Assembly: GCF_947499215.1 (NCBI RefSeq)
Contig: NZ_CANMNI010000003.1
Location: 806,001-870,000, forward strand
Reading direction: 5' to 3'
DNA: 64,000 bases
Source: an uncultured Pontibacter sp.
Lineage (GTDB): Bacteria > Bacteroidota > Bacteroidia > Cytophagales > Hymenobacteraceae
Below are positions 37,066 through 45,179 of the stretch, piece by piece; within the stretch, counting starts at the first letter, position 1, and each line of letters opens with the position of its first letter. The notes beneath the pieces are model-generated. The model was not told the DNA's origin. It ran no database searches and worked only from the letters and a program-made list of their open reading frames with translations. Position numbers and translations under genes: made by a program.

Positions 37066-38196
37066 ATGGTAGAAAAGCACATAAAGAACCTGCTCTATAA
37101 TCACGACTGTGTGATCATCCCGGATTTTGGTGGGCTGATCACACGGTACGTTCCGGCCCGGATCAACCCGGTGAAGAACACGCTGGTGCCACCGTCTAAA
37201 AAGATCGCTTTCAATGAAAAGCTGGTCTTAAATGATGGCTTGCTCATTAGTACGATTGCCTACGCCAACGGCATCTCCAAAGAGGAGGCCAAGCAGTTGG
37301 TGACAGCATTCGTGCATAAGGCCCGCACGCATCTGAACGGTGAGAACCGTTTTGAGATGACGGATGTCGGGGTGTTTCGCTATAATGCAGAGCATAAACT
37401 GGTGTTTGAGTACACCGAAGGCGATAATTTGTTAGAGGGAAGCTTCGGGCTTCCCGAAATTGTGGCTAGACCGATCCGCCATGAAGAGCCAGCCGTGCTG
37501 CGCACACTCATGAAGGAGCGTCAGGCTGCAGAACCAGCTACTTCCAAAAAGCCTATCCGTTCCCGTCTGAAGCGTGCCTACCACGTAGCTTCAGGTTTGG
37601 CACTGACAGGCCTTGTGGGTGCGGCGCTCTATATGCTGTCTCTGCAGACAGACTATAATATCAGCAGCCTAAATCCATTCTCGCTGCTTGGAACAGAGAG
37701 GCAGATGGAACAGGCACCAGAGTTGACTGCCCATAACATCGCCCCACAGGAGGAGGTGGCTTCAATTGATGCAGCGTCCCTAAACAGTTCTGCTGAGAAC
37801 GAAAGCCCGGTCTACGATGTTGATGCGGATGCTTGGGCTGCTTCTTCCAGTAATACTAATGCTGAGGGTGTTCAATATACTGCAGAAGAGAACGTTACAA
37901 GTAATGTAGAGGAGGAGACTTCAGCTGTTCAACCTGAAGTGGTAAGCACCACGGTGAGCGGCAAAGACGGACGCTTCTACATCATTACAGGTGGCTACGC
38001 CCGCATGCACAATGCAGAGTACAGCCGCCAAGAGATTGCTGAGTTTGGACATGAAGCCAAAGTGCTGGAGCCCGGCAAAGGCAATAGGTTATTTAAAGTT
38101 TCTGTAGCCGATTTTGATACGGCAGAGGAGGCGCAAGCCGCTATGAACACCTACAGAAAATCATTCGGAGAACAAATTTGGGTTTTTAATAATTAA
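37066..38196 (+). CDS. HU-CCDC81 and SPOR domain membrane protein
   Basis: Residues 1-140 (IKNLLYNHDCVIIPDFGGLITRY, then EEAKQLVTAFVHKARTHLNGENRFEMTDVGVF) match the bacterial HU-CCDC81 tandem, a fold related to the HU nucleoid protein. One membrane helix follows (VASGLALTGLVGAALYMLSL, about residues 170-190). A long low-complexity acidic linker leads to a C-terminal SPOR domain (FYIITGGYARMHNAEYSRQEI, about 305-376) that should bind denuded septal glycan. The predicted topology is N-terminal domain in the cytoplasm and SPOR in the periplasm. ATG 37066 is preferred; GTG 37060 is possible. The preceding stop is 37057-37059. Confidence 0.85.
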   Translation: MVEKHIKNLLYNHDCVIIPDFGGLITRYVPARINPVKNTLVPPSKKIAFNEKLVLNDGLLISTIAYANGISKEEAKQLVTAFVHKARTHLNGENRFEMTDVGVFRYNAEHKLVFEYTEGDNLLEGSFGLPEIVARPIRHEEPAVLRTLMKERQAAEPATSKKPIRSRLKRAYHVASGLALTGLVGAALYMLSLQTDYNISSLNPFSLLGTERQMEQAPELTAHNIAPQEEVASIDAASLNSSAENESPVYDVDADAWAASSSNTNAEGVQYTAEENVTSNVEEETSAVQPEVVSTTVSGKDGRFYIITGGYARMHNAEYSRQEIAEFGHEAKVLEPGKGNRLFKVSVADFDTAEEAQAAMNTYRKSFGEQIWVFNN

Positions 38197-38197
38197 C

Positions 38198-38902
38198 ATG
38201 ACATCTCTCTTCTTACAAATTACGACAGCCCCGGCTGACACCACTTCAATGCTGGCAGACGGAGCAGAAACTGCGGAAAGTTCCGTTTCATTGATGGATT
38301 TGGCTATGGCAGGCGGTTGGGCCATGATCCCGCTCTTGCTGTTGTCATTGGCTGCCGTTTACATCTTTTTTGAGCGTTACTTGACTCTCAAGAAAGCCGC
38401 CAAAAACCCGGATGGTTTCAGTGACCGCATCAAGAGCATGGTATTGGCAGGTGACATCAACGGCGCCCGCATGCTATGCGCTCAAACTAACACGCCGGTA
38501 TCCAGAATGCTGGGCAAGGGGGTAAGCCGCATTGGTAACCCACTTAAGAACATCGAAACATCCATCGAAAACGTGGGTAAGATTGAGATCAGCCGACTGG
38601 AGCGCAACCTAGCCGCCTTGGCAACCATTGCCGGTGCTGCGCCTATGTTGGGCTTCTTAGGTACGGTAACGGGTATGATCCAAGCCTTTATCGCGATTGC
38701 GCAGGCGGAAGGCTCTGTAAGCCCGCAGTTGCTTTCAGCCGGTATCTACCAGGCGATGGTAACAACGGCTACCGGTTTGATGATCGGACTGCCAGCCTAC
38801 GTTGGGTACAACTACCTCGTGTCTAAGATCGATAACATCGTTCACGCCATGGAGTACTCTTCGATAGAGTTTATTGATCTGTTACAAGAACCACAACTTT
38901 AA
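38198..38902 (+). CDS. exbB: MotA/TolQ/ExbB proton channel family protein
   Basis: The 234-residue protein has three membrane helices: AMIPLLLLSLAAVYIFFERYLTL near residue 50, and a TM2-TM3 region with TIAGAAPMLGFLGTVTGMIQAFIAIA and GIYQAMVTTATGLMIGLPAYVGYNYLV. These are the ExbB/TolQ signature segments. It uses the proton motive force to energise the TonB or TolA partner. The gene lies 1 bp after the SPOR gene stop and just before exbD, consistent with one operon. Confidence 0.93.
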   Translation: MTSLFLQITTAPADTTSMLADGAETAESSVSLMDLAMAGGWAMIPLLLLSLAAVYIFFERYLTLKKAAKNPDGFSDRIKSMVLAGDINGARMLCAQTNTPVSRMLGKGVSRIGNPLKNIETSIENVGKIEISRLERNLAALATIAGAAPMLGFLGTVTGMIQAFIAIAQAEGSVSPQLLSAGIYQAMVTTATGLMIGLPAYVGYNYLVSKIDNIVHAMEYSSIEFIDLLQEPQL

Positions 38903-38904
38903 GC

Positions 38905-39300
38905 ATGAATTTACGCTCAAAAAACAGGATCAACCCCGATTTCAACATGTCCTCCATGACGGACATCATCTTCCTGTTGCTTATATTCTTCATGCTGACG
39001 TCTAACTTTGTGACGCCTACTGGTTTGCCGGTTAGCTTACCTTCCAGCAAGGTGTCTAACATCGTGATGGAAAAGGTTAACATCACTATTACAAAAGACT
39101 TAGGTTACTACCTGAACGGTAAGCAAATCGAGGAGTCGCAGCTAGAGCCTCAACTGGCAGCACTTTTGCAGGGAACAGAAGAAGGTGTGGTGGTGTTGAA
39201 CGTAGACAAGACCGTGCCGGTGGAATATCTTGCCAAGGTGGCAGGTATAGCCGCTAGCTTAAAAGCGAAAGTAACTTTGGCCACTGAGCCAACCAAGTAG
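38905..39300 (+). CDS. exbD: ExbD/TolR family protein
   Basis: This 131-residue protein has a short cytoplasmic N-terminus, one membrane helix (FNMSSMTDIIFLLLIFFMLTSNFV) and a periplasmic domain. The conserved aspartate of the proton path is the one in MTDIIFLLLIFF. The partner of ExbB. Start ATG 38905, two bases after the exbB stop. Confidence 0.93.
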   Translation: MNLRSKNRINPDFNMSSMTDIIFLLLIFFMLTSNFVTPTGLPVSLPSSKVSNIVMEKVNITITKDLGYYLNGKQIEESQLEPQLAALLQGTEEGVVVLNVDKTVPVEYLAKVAGIAASLKAKVTLATEPTK

Positions 39301-39312
39301 CGTTAATTTCAC

Positions 39313-40233
39313 ATGGAGATAGCATTATCACAGGAAGAGGAAAAGAATAAGAAGATTGCTGCAGGCATTAGTATCACCCTGCACGTGATCATCCTCTTGC
39401 TGCTTTTTTTCCTGTTAGCTTGGAATGGTGCTCCCGGCGACCCAAACGAGGAAATAGGTATTGAACTGAATTATGGTACCGATGCCGTAGGCAGCGGCGA
39501 TGTGCAGTCGAAAGCTACTCCGAACGAATCGAAGAATGTGGAGGACAGCAAGCCTGCTCCGACACAGCCGGATCCGCTTCCGGAGCCAAAGCCTGTAGCG
39601 GCTGCCACACCAACGCCTCCTACACCGGTAGAGACGCCTAAGGTGGTGACTGCCCCTGTAGAATCTCCTGTATCTGTAAAAGAAGAAGTAAAGCCACAGC
39701 CGAAGCCTCAGCCTAAAGTAGAGGAAGTTAAAAAGCCGGTAGAGCAACCGAAGGAAGAGGTGAAGAAGCCCGAACCTGAGAAGCCACGCACGCTTTATCC
39801 GGGTAAGCCATCAGAAAGCACCGGTACAGGCAAAAGCGGTACTTCTAATGAAGCAACAGGCAACAACAACGGTGACGATGCCAACAAGGTCGGCGACAAA
39901 GGAGATCCGCGAGGTATCATGGGTGCCAAAAACTACGAAGGTAATCCGGGTGGCGGCGGCGGTGGCGACGGTCTGGACATGGCTGGCTGGCGCTACGATG
40001 TTTCACCGAAGCGTGACCCCTATGATAATGAGACTGGTTTTGTGAAGTTCCGTATCCGTATTGATGCCGATGGCAACCTGATCGGTGTAGAACGTTTGGA
40101 AAGCACAGTTTCACCACACGTAGAAAAATGGTACCGCGACCAACTGCAGAAGACCACTTTTAGCCGAACAGGCGGTGGCAGAAGCACTTCAGGAGCTACC
40201 GGAACCGTAACTTTTGTGATCAGATCCCGCTAA
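39313..40233 (+). CDS. TonB/TolA-like energy transducer
   Basis: The 306-residue protein has a cytoplasmic start (ALSQEEEKNKKIAAGI), one membrane helix (SITLHVIILLLLFFLLAW) and a very Pro/Lys/Glu-rich periplasmic spacer (residues about 75-165, many PKP and EVKKP repeats), as in TonB and TolA. Then comes a Gly-rich part and a C-terminal domain of about 75 residues (GFVKFRIRIDADGNLIGVERL, ending TVTFVIRSR) that resembles TonB C-terminal folds. It completes an ExbB-ExbD-TonB unit. It could serve as TonB or TolA; sequence alone does not decide. Confidence 0.88.
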   Translation: MEIALSQEEEKNKKIAAGISITLHVIILLLLFFLLAWNGAPGDPNEEIGIELNYGTDAVGSGDVQSKATPNESKNVEDSKPAPTQPDPLPEPKPVAAATPTPPTPVETPKVVTAPVESPVSVKEEVKPQPKPQPKVEEVKKPVEQPKEEVKKPEPEKPRTLYPGKPSESTGTGKSGTSNEATGNNNGDDANKVGDKGDPRGIMGAKNYEGNPGGGGGGDGLDMAGWRYDVSPKRDPYDNETGFVKFRIRIDADGNLIGVERLESTVSPHVEKWYRDQLQKTTFSRTGGGRSTSGATGTVTFVIRSR

Positions 40234-40249
40234 TCCCTTTTTTGATTTC

Positions 40250-41542
40250 ATGACCTATCAAGAGTGTCTTGATTACTTATACCAGCAATTGCCGATGTTT
40301 CAACGCATCGGCAATGCTGCTTTTAAGAAGAGCCTAGACAACATTATCGCCCTCTGCGATGCCCTCGGACAGCCGCAGCATAAATTTAAGACGGTGCACG
40401 TGGCCGGTACCAATGGCAAAGGCAGTAGTTCTCACATGCTGGCCGCCGTGCTGCAAAGTGCTGGCTACAAAACCGGGCTCTATACTTCGCCGCACCTCAA
40501 GTCCTTTACGGAGCGTGTGCGTGTGAATGGGGTGGAGTTGCCGCAGGATTACCTGATCCAATTTGTAGAAGAGCATAAGGATTTGTTTGAGCGTGTAAAA
40601 CCTTCATTCTTTGAAATGACGGTCGCACTTGCCTTCAAATATTTTGCTGATGAGCAGGTGGATGTCGCCGTGATCGAAGTAGGCCTTGGTGGAAGGCTGG
40701 ACTCCACCAATATCATTACGCCTGAAGTATCGCTTATTACCAACATCGGCTTTGACCATCAGGCGCTCTTGGGCGATACCTTGGCTGAGATTGCAGGGGA
40801 GAAGGCCGGCATTATCAAGCCGCACACACCTGCCATAATAAGCACAAAGCAGTCAGAGATAGCACAGGTGTTTACCCAGAAGGCCAAACAGGAACAGGCG
40901 CCGCTTTATTTTGCCACCGATACCTTACAGGTCCAGCCAAAGGAACAGCGATTGGACGGACAGGTGTTTGATGTATACCGTGATGGTGAACTGTGGTTAT
41001 CCTCTCTTCAATCAGACTTAGCAGGTATATACCAGCAGTACAACCTGCCGGGAGTTCTGCAAACCGTGCTGTTACTACAGGAGCGAGGCTACATTATACC
41101 TGAATCTGCCATACGCCAAGGTATAGCCGATACGAAAGGTATAACAGGACTAAAGGGCCGCTGGCAAATCTTAAATGATAGACCTTTAACTATTTGTGAT
41201 ACTGGGCATAATTTAGACGGCATTAAACAGATACTTGCACAGTTAGAGGCCTTGAATCCGAAGCAGGTGCACATGGTGTTTGGTGCCGTGAACGACAAAG
41301 ATGTGACGACCATTATGCAACTTCTACCGAAGCGCTATACCTATTATTTCTGTCAGGCCCAAATACCGCGGGCTTTGCCTGTAACTGAGCTAAAGGAAAA
41401 GGCAGATTTGATCGGATTGAAAGGTGATGCCTATACCTCGGTGGCCGAGGCCATCGCCACTGCCAAGGCAAATGCACAGCCGGATGAGGTAATATTTATC
41501 GGAGGTAGTACCTTTGTGGTCGCAGAGATAGAAGAACTATAA
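40250..41542 (+). CDS. folC: Bifunctional folylpolyglutamate/dihydrofolate synthase
   Basis: FolC adds glutamate to folates, and to dihydropteroate in the bifunctional form. The 430-residue protein has the ATP loop VAGTNGKGSSSHMLAAVLQ, the second motif EVGLGGRLDSTNII and GFDHQALLGDTLAEIAGEKAGIIK. The C-terminal domain contains CDTGHNLDGIKQIL. Its N-terminal region has several AGGTATA heptamers between 41025 and 41150. It lies 16 bp after the TonB-like gene and 3 bp before trmB. Confidence 0.95.
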   Translation: MTYQECLDYLYQQLPMFQRIGNAAFKKSLDNIIALCDALGQPQHKFKTVHVAGTNGKGSSSHMLAAVLQSAGYKTGLYTSPHLKSFTERVRVNGVELPQDYLIQFVEEHKDLFERVKPSFFEMTVALAFKYFADEQVDVAVIEVGLGGRLDSTNIITPEVSLITNIGFDHQALLGDTLAEIAGEKAGIIKPHTPAIISTKQSEIAQVFTQKAKQEQAPLYFATDTLQVQPKEQRLDGQVFDVYRDGELWLSSLQSDLAGIYQQYNLPGVLQTVLLLQERGYIIPESAIRQGIADTKGITGLKGRWQILNDRPLTICDTGHNLDGIKQILAQLEALNPKQVHMVFGAVNDKDVTTIMQLLPKRYTYYFCQAQIPRALPVTELKEKADLIGLKGDAYTSVAEAIATAKANAQPDEVIFIGGSTFVVAEIEEL

Positions 41543-41545
41543 AGA

Positions 41546-42199
41546 ATGGGAAGATCTAAATTAGAGAAATTTGCCGCCATAGCTGAGCGGGAGAATGTAG
41601 TTGAGCCGGGAAGCGAGCATTATGGCCTGTTGAAAGGCAAATGGCGCGACGAGTTTTTTGAGAACGATAATCCGCTTATACTGGAGATTGGCTGCGGTCG
41701 CGGTGAGTACACGGTAGGTATGGCCCGCCTGTTTCCTGACAAGAATTTTCTGGGGCTCGACATCAAAGGAGCCCGCATCTGGAAGGGGAGCACCTTGGCG
41801 CAAGAAGAAGACCTGTACAATGTCGCCTTCCTGCGTACCTTCATCGAAAATCTAGAAGAGAACTTTGCTGTGGGCGAGGTGGATGAGATCTGGGTAACTT
41901 TTCCGGACCCGCGACCGAAGGACCGGGATATCAAGCGTCGCCTGACTTCCCCACGTTTTCTGGACCTGTACACCAAGATTCTAAGGCCGGGAGGCATCGT
42001 GCACCTCAAAACCGATAGTCAGATGCTGTTCGACTATACTTTGGAAGTGCTGCAGGAACGCAAGCCCAAGGAGCTTCTATTTACGAATGATCTCTACCAG
42101 TCTGATCTGCAGGAGCACACCATGGGTATTTATACCACGTATGAGAAGCGCTACCTCGAAGAAGGCATCTCAATCAAGTACCTGCAGTTTAAGGTATAA
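41546..42199 (+). CDS. trmB: tRNA (guanosine(46)-N7)-methyltransferase
   Basis: This SAM enzyme makes m7G46 in the tRNA variable loop. The 217-residue protein has the Rossmann motif LILEIGCGRGEYTVGMARLFPD, then NFLGLDIKGARIWKG and IWVTFPDPRPKDRDIKRRLTSPRFLDLY, which contains the family's conserved PDP and RRL. It is the last gene in the run, with a terminator about 40 bp downstream. Confidence 0.95.
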   Translation: MGRSKLEKFAAIAERENVVEPGSEHYGLLKGKWRDEFFENDNPLILEIGCGRGEYTVGMARLFPDKNFLGLDIKGARIWKGSTLAQEEDLYNVAFLRTFIENLEENFAVGEVDEIWVTFPDPRPKDRDIKRRLTSPRFLDLYTKILRPGGIVHLKTDSQMLFDYTLEVLQERKPKELLFTNDLYQSDLQEHTMGIYTTYEKRYLEEGISIKYLQFKV

Positions 42200-42241
42200 G
42201 TCTGCCTGAGGCAGAAAAACTAATTAGCATCACGTAATAAA

Positions 42242-42284
42242 AACGGCCCGTTATACCTAGGTACAGCGGGCCGTTAATGTTTTA
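42242..42284 (+). terminator. Terminator after trmB
   Basis: AACGGCCCG (42242-42250) pairs with CGGGCCGTT (42267-42275) and is followed by AATGTTTTAT. A small hairpin with TGCC-TGA-GGCA lies just before it at 42201-42215. Confidence 0.7.
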
Positions 42285-42336
42285 TAGGTGCAGTTCATGT
42301 CCCTATGCGGTCAATTTAAGTTGTATTAAACTTAAA

Positions 42337-42365
42337 CTGTCATCTCGAAAGAATTGAGAGATCTG
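42337..42365. repeat. Imperfect inverted repeat of an intergenic-repeat type
   Basis: CATCTCGAAAGAATTGAGAG has ATCTC and GAGAT arms flanking a short centre. It resembles palindromic intergenic repeats that I recall from Bacteroidetes genomes, but I cannot test copy number here. Confidence 0.35.
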
Positions 42366-42398
42366 ACATATTACAAAGCCGTTGCAACAGTTCCAATT

Positions 42399-42440
42399 AC
42401 TCCCAACTCAAGACTCAAGCCTCAGAACTCGAGACTCGCA
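42399..42440. repeat. Tandem degenerate heptamer array
   Basis: Six consecutive 7-base units lie in register: ACTCCCA, ACTCAAG, ACTCAAG, CCTCAGA, ACTCGAG, ACTCGCA (consensus ACTCRAG). The array ends just before the stop codon of the TrpF-like gene on the other strand. Confidence 0.7.
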
Positions 42441-42445
42441 TTGCC

Positions 42446-43069
42446 CTAGTTTTCCTCGATCTCTTCAAAAATCTCCTGCAGTTCGTCAAAGTCCTTCAGA
42501 CCGGGTTTGATCTCATGACCACCGCGAAGACCTATACCTGCCGGTTTGATCTCTTTTAGGATAGTGCTGATGTTGTGGCGGTGCACACCAAAGCCGAGGT
42601 ATACCTGAAAGCGCTTTGCCAGATTCTTAAGGAATTTTGTGTTCGTTTCGTCAATGCTGTCGAAGTCAGTGGAGTAGATCAGAAAGCTGTCCACAGAAGG
42701 GCCGTAGAGCTCCATCATTTCCAGTAGCTCGTTCTCCACCGTGTCTTTGTTGATGAACACCTTCTGTATCACCGGGCGGTTGATCTCTTCAATCTCGTCG
42801 ATCAGGTAAGGCGTGTCCAATTGTATGTAGTCCAGACCAAAGTCATCGGCATACTGGTTGATAATGTCCGGTTTGGCACGCTCAAATTCACCTGCCAGTT
42901 TCACACCCGACACCCATCCTACAATTTCCTTCAGCGTGTCAGATGACATGCGCTCTTTATCGTCGAGCTTCAAGTTGAAGCTGATAATGTCTACACCCAT
43001 GCCGGCACAGTAGCGCGCGTCACTCAAATTATTTATACCGTTCACTATCACAGAGGTACGTAAGCCCAT
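42446..43069 (-). CDS. TrpF-like beta/alpha-barrel protein lacking catalytic residues
   Basis: This 207-residue protein aligns by eye with phosphoribosylanthranilate isomerase. The opening reads GLRTSVIVNGINNLSDARYCAGMGVDIISFNL, where true TrpF has a KICG/KVCG motif. The late GLRGGHEIKPGLKDFDEL matches the phosphate-binding SSGVE..PGKKD segment. Both catalytic positions appear lost: the Cys of the KxCGI motif is Asn (IVNGI), and the Asp strand reads FLIYST. It is probably a pseudoenzyme or a divergent sugar-phosphate barrel. Identification is by pattern, not search. Leftward, downstream of no related gene. Confidence 0.72.
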   Translation of the reverse strand: MGLRTSVIVNGINNLSDARYCAGMGVDIISFNLKLDDKERMSSDTLKEIVGWVSGVKLAGEFERAKPDIINQYADDFGLDYIQLDTPYLIDEIEEINRPVIQKVFINKDTVENELLEMMELYGPSVDSFLIYSTDFDSIDETNTKFLKNLAKRFQVYLGFGVHRHNISTILKEIKPAGIGLRGGHEIKPGLKDFDELQEIFEEIEEN

Positions 43070-43260
43070 AGCTATCTTATCTTTTATTGAACCGTGCTGG
43101 TTCAGGTTGTCCTATTAAATTCCAAAGTAAGTCCCAATTAGGGTACAATGCCATACTTTTTAAGGTTTTTTTTGAAAGAGGTTACAAATCCGGCGAATCA
43201 TAACGTCACGGCTGCACCAATATTTGACGGGCTGAATCTTTATTAGTGGTGTGATGTTAC

Positions 43261-43268
43261 TATCTTTG
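43261..43268 (+). promoter_or_regulatory. mnmA promoter -7 element
   Basis: TATCTTTG (43261-43268) matches TAnnTTTG. The expected -33 position is only T-rich. A 6-bp palindrome (TGAACC/GGTTCA, 43088-43104) lies nearer the divergent gene. Confidence 0.4.
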
Positions 43269-43309
43269 TAGTAAAATTACAGCAATTCGTATTTCATTTT
43301 TAAAGATAG

Positions 43310-44437
43310 ATGAGTAAGTTAGGAAGGGTATTAGTAGCCATGAGCGGCGGTATCGACAGTTCGGTAGCGGCCGTGATGTTGCATGAGCAGGGCTATGAGG
43401 TAGTGGGAATGACCATGAAAACGTGGGATTATGCCTCAAGTGGCGCCAGCAAGAAAGAGACTGGATGCTGCAGCCTCGACTCCATCAACGATGCCCGCAA
43501 CATAGCAGTACAACTTGGTTTCCCGCATTATATAATAGACATACGTGAAGAGTTTGGTGATTTCGTGATCAACCACTTCACTGATGAGTACATTGCCGGC
43601 CGCACGCCGAACCCATGCGTGTTGTGTAACACACACATCAAGTGGGATGCCTTGCTGCGTCGCGCCGACCAGCTGGGTTGTGACTTTATAGCTACAGGCC
43701 ACTATGCCAATATCCGCGAGGAGAATGGCAGATATGTAATCTCCAAAGGTTTGGATGAGAACAAAGACCAGTCCTATGCGTTGTGGGGCATCTCGCAGGA
43801 GAGCCTGAGCCGTACGATCTTCCCATTGGGCAGCCTGCGTAAAACGGAGATTCGCCAGATGGCCATGGACCGCGGCTTTACCGAGTTGGTAAACAAGCCG
43901 GAGTCTTACGAGATATGCTTTATACCTGACAACGACTACCGTGGCTTCCTGAAGCGCAGGGTAGAAGGGTTGGAAGAGCAGGTGGCCGGCGGCGAGTTTG
44001 TGCTCGAAGACGGTACGGTGGTTGGCAAGCACGAAGGCTATCCGTTCTATACCATCGGGCAGCGCAAAGGCCTAGGTATAGCGCTCGGTTTCCCGGCTTA
44101 TGTGACACGCATTGAGAAAGATAGTAACCGTGTTGTGTTGGGCAACTACGAAGATCTGGCCAAAAACGCTATGACCGTGGGCAAGCTCAACATGGTCAAA
44201 TATGACAACCTGATCGGTCAGCCTATACCTACTATTACCAAAGTGAGGTATAACGACCCGGGTACGGAGGCCATCATTGAGCAGGAAGGCGACAAAATGA
44301 AAGTACATTTCCTGAGCGGCGTACATGCCATCGCACCGGGACAGGCAGCTGTTTTCTACGAAGGCAACGACGTGATTGGCGGTGGCTGGATCGAAACCAA
44401 CTTTAACTCAGACTATAACCTGAACGTGCTCCGATAA
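43310..44437 (+). CDS. mnmA: tRNA-specific 2-thiouridylase
   Basis: MnmA thiolates U34 in tRNA-Lys, Glu and Gln. The 375-residue protein has the PP-loop VAMSGGIDSSVAAVMLHEQGY. The catalytic cysteines are in NPCVLCNTHIKWDALL and SYEICFIPDNDYRGFL. The tRNA segment YTIGQRKGLGIA and the beta-barrel C-terminal portion (MKVHFLSGVHAIAPGQAAVFYEG) are conserved. Its stop codon overlaps the start of the next gene by one base. Confidence 0.96.
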   Translation: MSKLGRVLVAMSGGIDSSVAAVMLHEQGYEVVGMTMKTWDYASSGASKKETGCCSLDSINDARNIAVQLGFPHYIIDIREEFGDFVINHFTDEYIAGRTPNPCVLCNTHIKWDALLRRADQLGCDFIATGHYANIREENGRYVISKGLDENKDQSYALWGISQESLSRTIFPLGSLRKTEIRQMAMDRGFTELVNKPESYEICFIPDNDYRGFLKRRVEGLEEQVAGGEFVLEDGTVVGKHEGYPFYTIGQRKGLGIALGFPAYVTRIEKDSNRVVLGNYEDLAKNAMTVGKLNMVKYDNLIGQPIPTITKVRYNDPGTEAIIEQEGDKMKVHFLSGVHAIAPGQAAVFYEGNDVIGGGWIETNFNSDYNLNVLR

Positions 44438-45174
44438 TGAGAAAAGCCCTTTTGCTTCTGGTTGTGCTGGCCACCTTTGTTGCTGGCTGTGACAACAAGT
44501 ACAAAGACCCAGACCCACAGGCGATGGGCTATGATTATTATCCGATTGAGGTCGGGAACTACCGCGTGTATAATGTAACGGATATCAGATTTAGAGACAA
44601 TGTAGGTGATACATCCCGGTTCCAAATGCGGGAGCGGGTGGACACCAGCTTCCACGATCAGACGGGCCAGCTCGTCTATAAGGTTGTTCGCTCCATAAGA
44701 CCAAACGATAGAAGTGCATGGTTGGATGACTCTGTAATGGTTGTTGCGAAGACGGAGCGTATGGTAATGCTGACAAAAGACAATACGAAATATGTAAAGC
44801 TGGTTTTTCCTGTCAAAGAAGGTACTGAATGGGTTGGTGATATTTATAATACTAAGTTAGCTCCGTTTGGAACGACTAATAAAGTTAGGGATGGCAAAGA
44901 GGTTTATACTTTTACTAATGTTGGAGTTCCTTTTATAATTGGTGAAAGTAATTTTCAAACCACAGCAACTGTTATTCAAAAAAGCTCAATCAATTCCTCT
45001 TTAAATCTCGATGAACGTTATGAAGTGTATGAATTAGGAACTGGATTGGCTTACAGATTATTTAACCGGGCAAGTTATTCCCCATGTAATGTAGACGAGT
45101 GTTTATTTGGTGAAGAATATAAACTCGAAGGCCACGAACGCCATGAAATCCTGATAGACCACGGTAAACTTTAG
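44437..45174 (+). CDS. Predicted lipoprotein of unknown function
   Basis: The 245-residue protein has a short signal with lipobox FVAGC (about residues 14-18). I recognise no domain. The mature part is beta-rich, with aromatic strands (YDYYPIEVGNYRVYNVTDI). The region from about 44760 to 45070 is visibly more AT-rich than its neighbours (runs like AAAAAAGC and TTTTATAATT), so the gene may be of recent or mosaic origin. Its start overlaps the mnmA stop by one base, and the S8 peptidase follows 5 bp after its stop. It may assist export of that peptidase, but this is inference. Confidence 0.75.
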   Translation: MRKALLLLVVLATFVAGCDNKYKDPDPQAMGYDYYPIEVGNYRVYNVTDIRFRDNVGDTSRFQMRERVDTSFHDQTGQLVYKVVRSIRPNDRSAWLDDSVMVVAKTERMVMLTKDNTKYVKLVFPVKEGTEWVGDIYNTKLAPFGTTNKVRDGKEVYTFTNVGVPFIIGESNFQTTATVIQKSSINSSLNLDERYEVYELGTGLAYRLFNRASYSPCNVDECLFGEEYKLEGHERHEILIDHGKL

Positions 45175-45179
45175 ACCAC

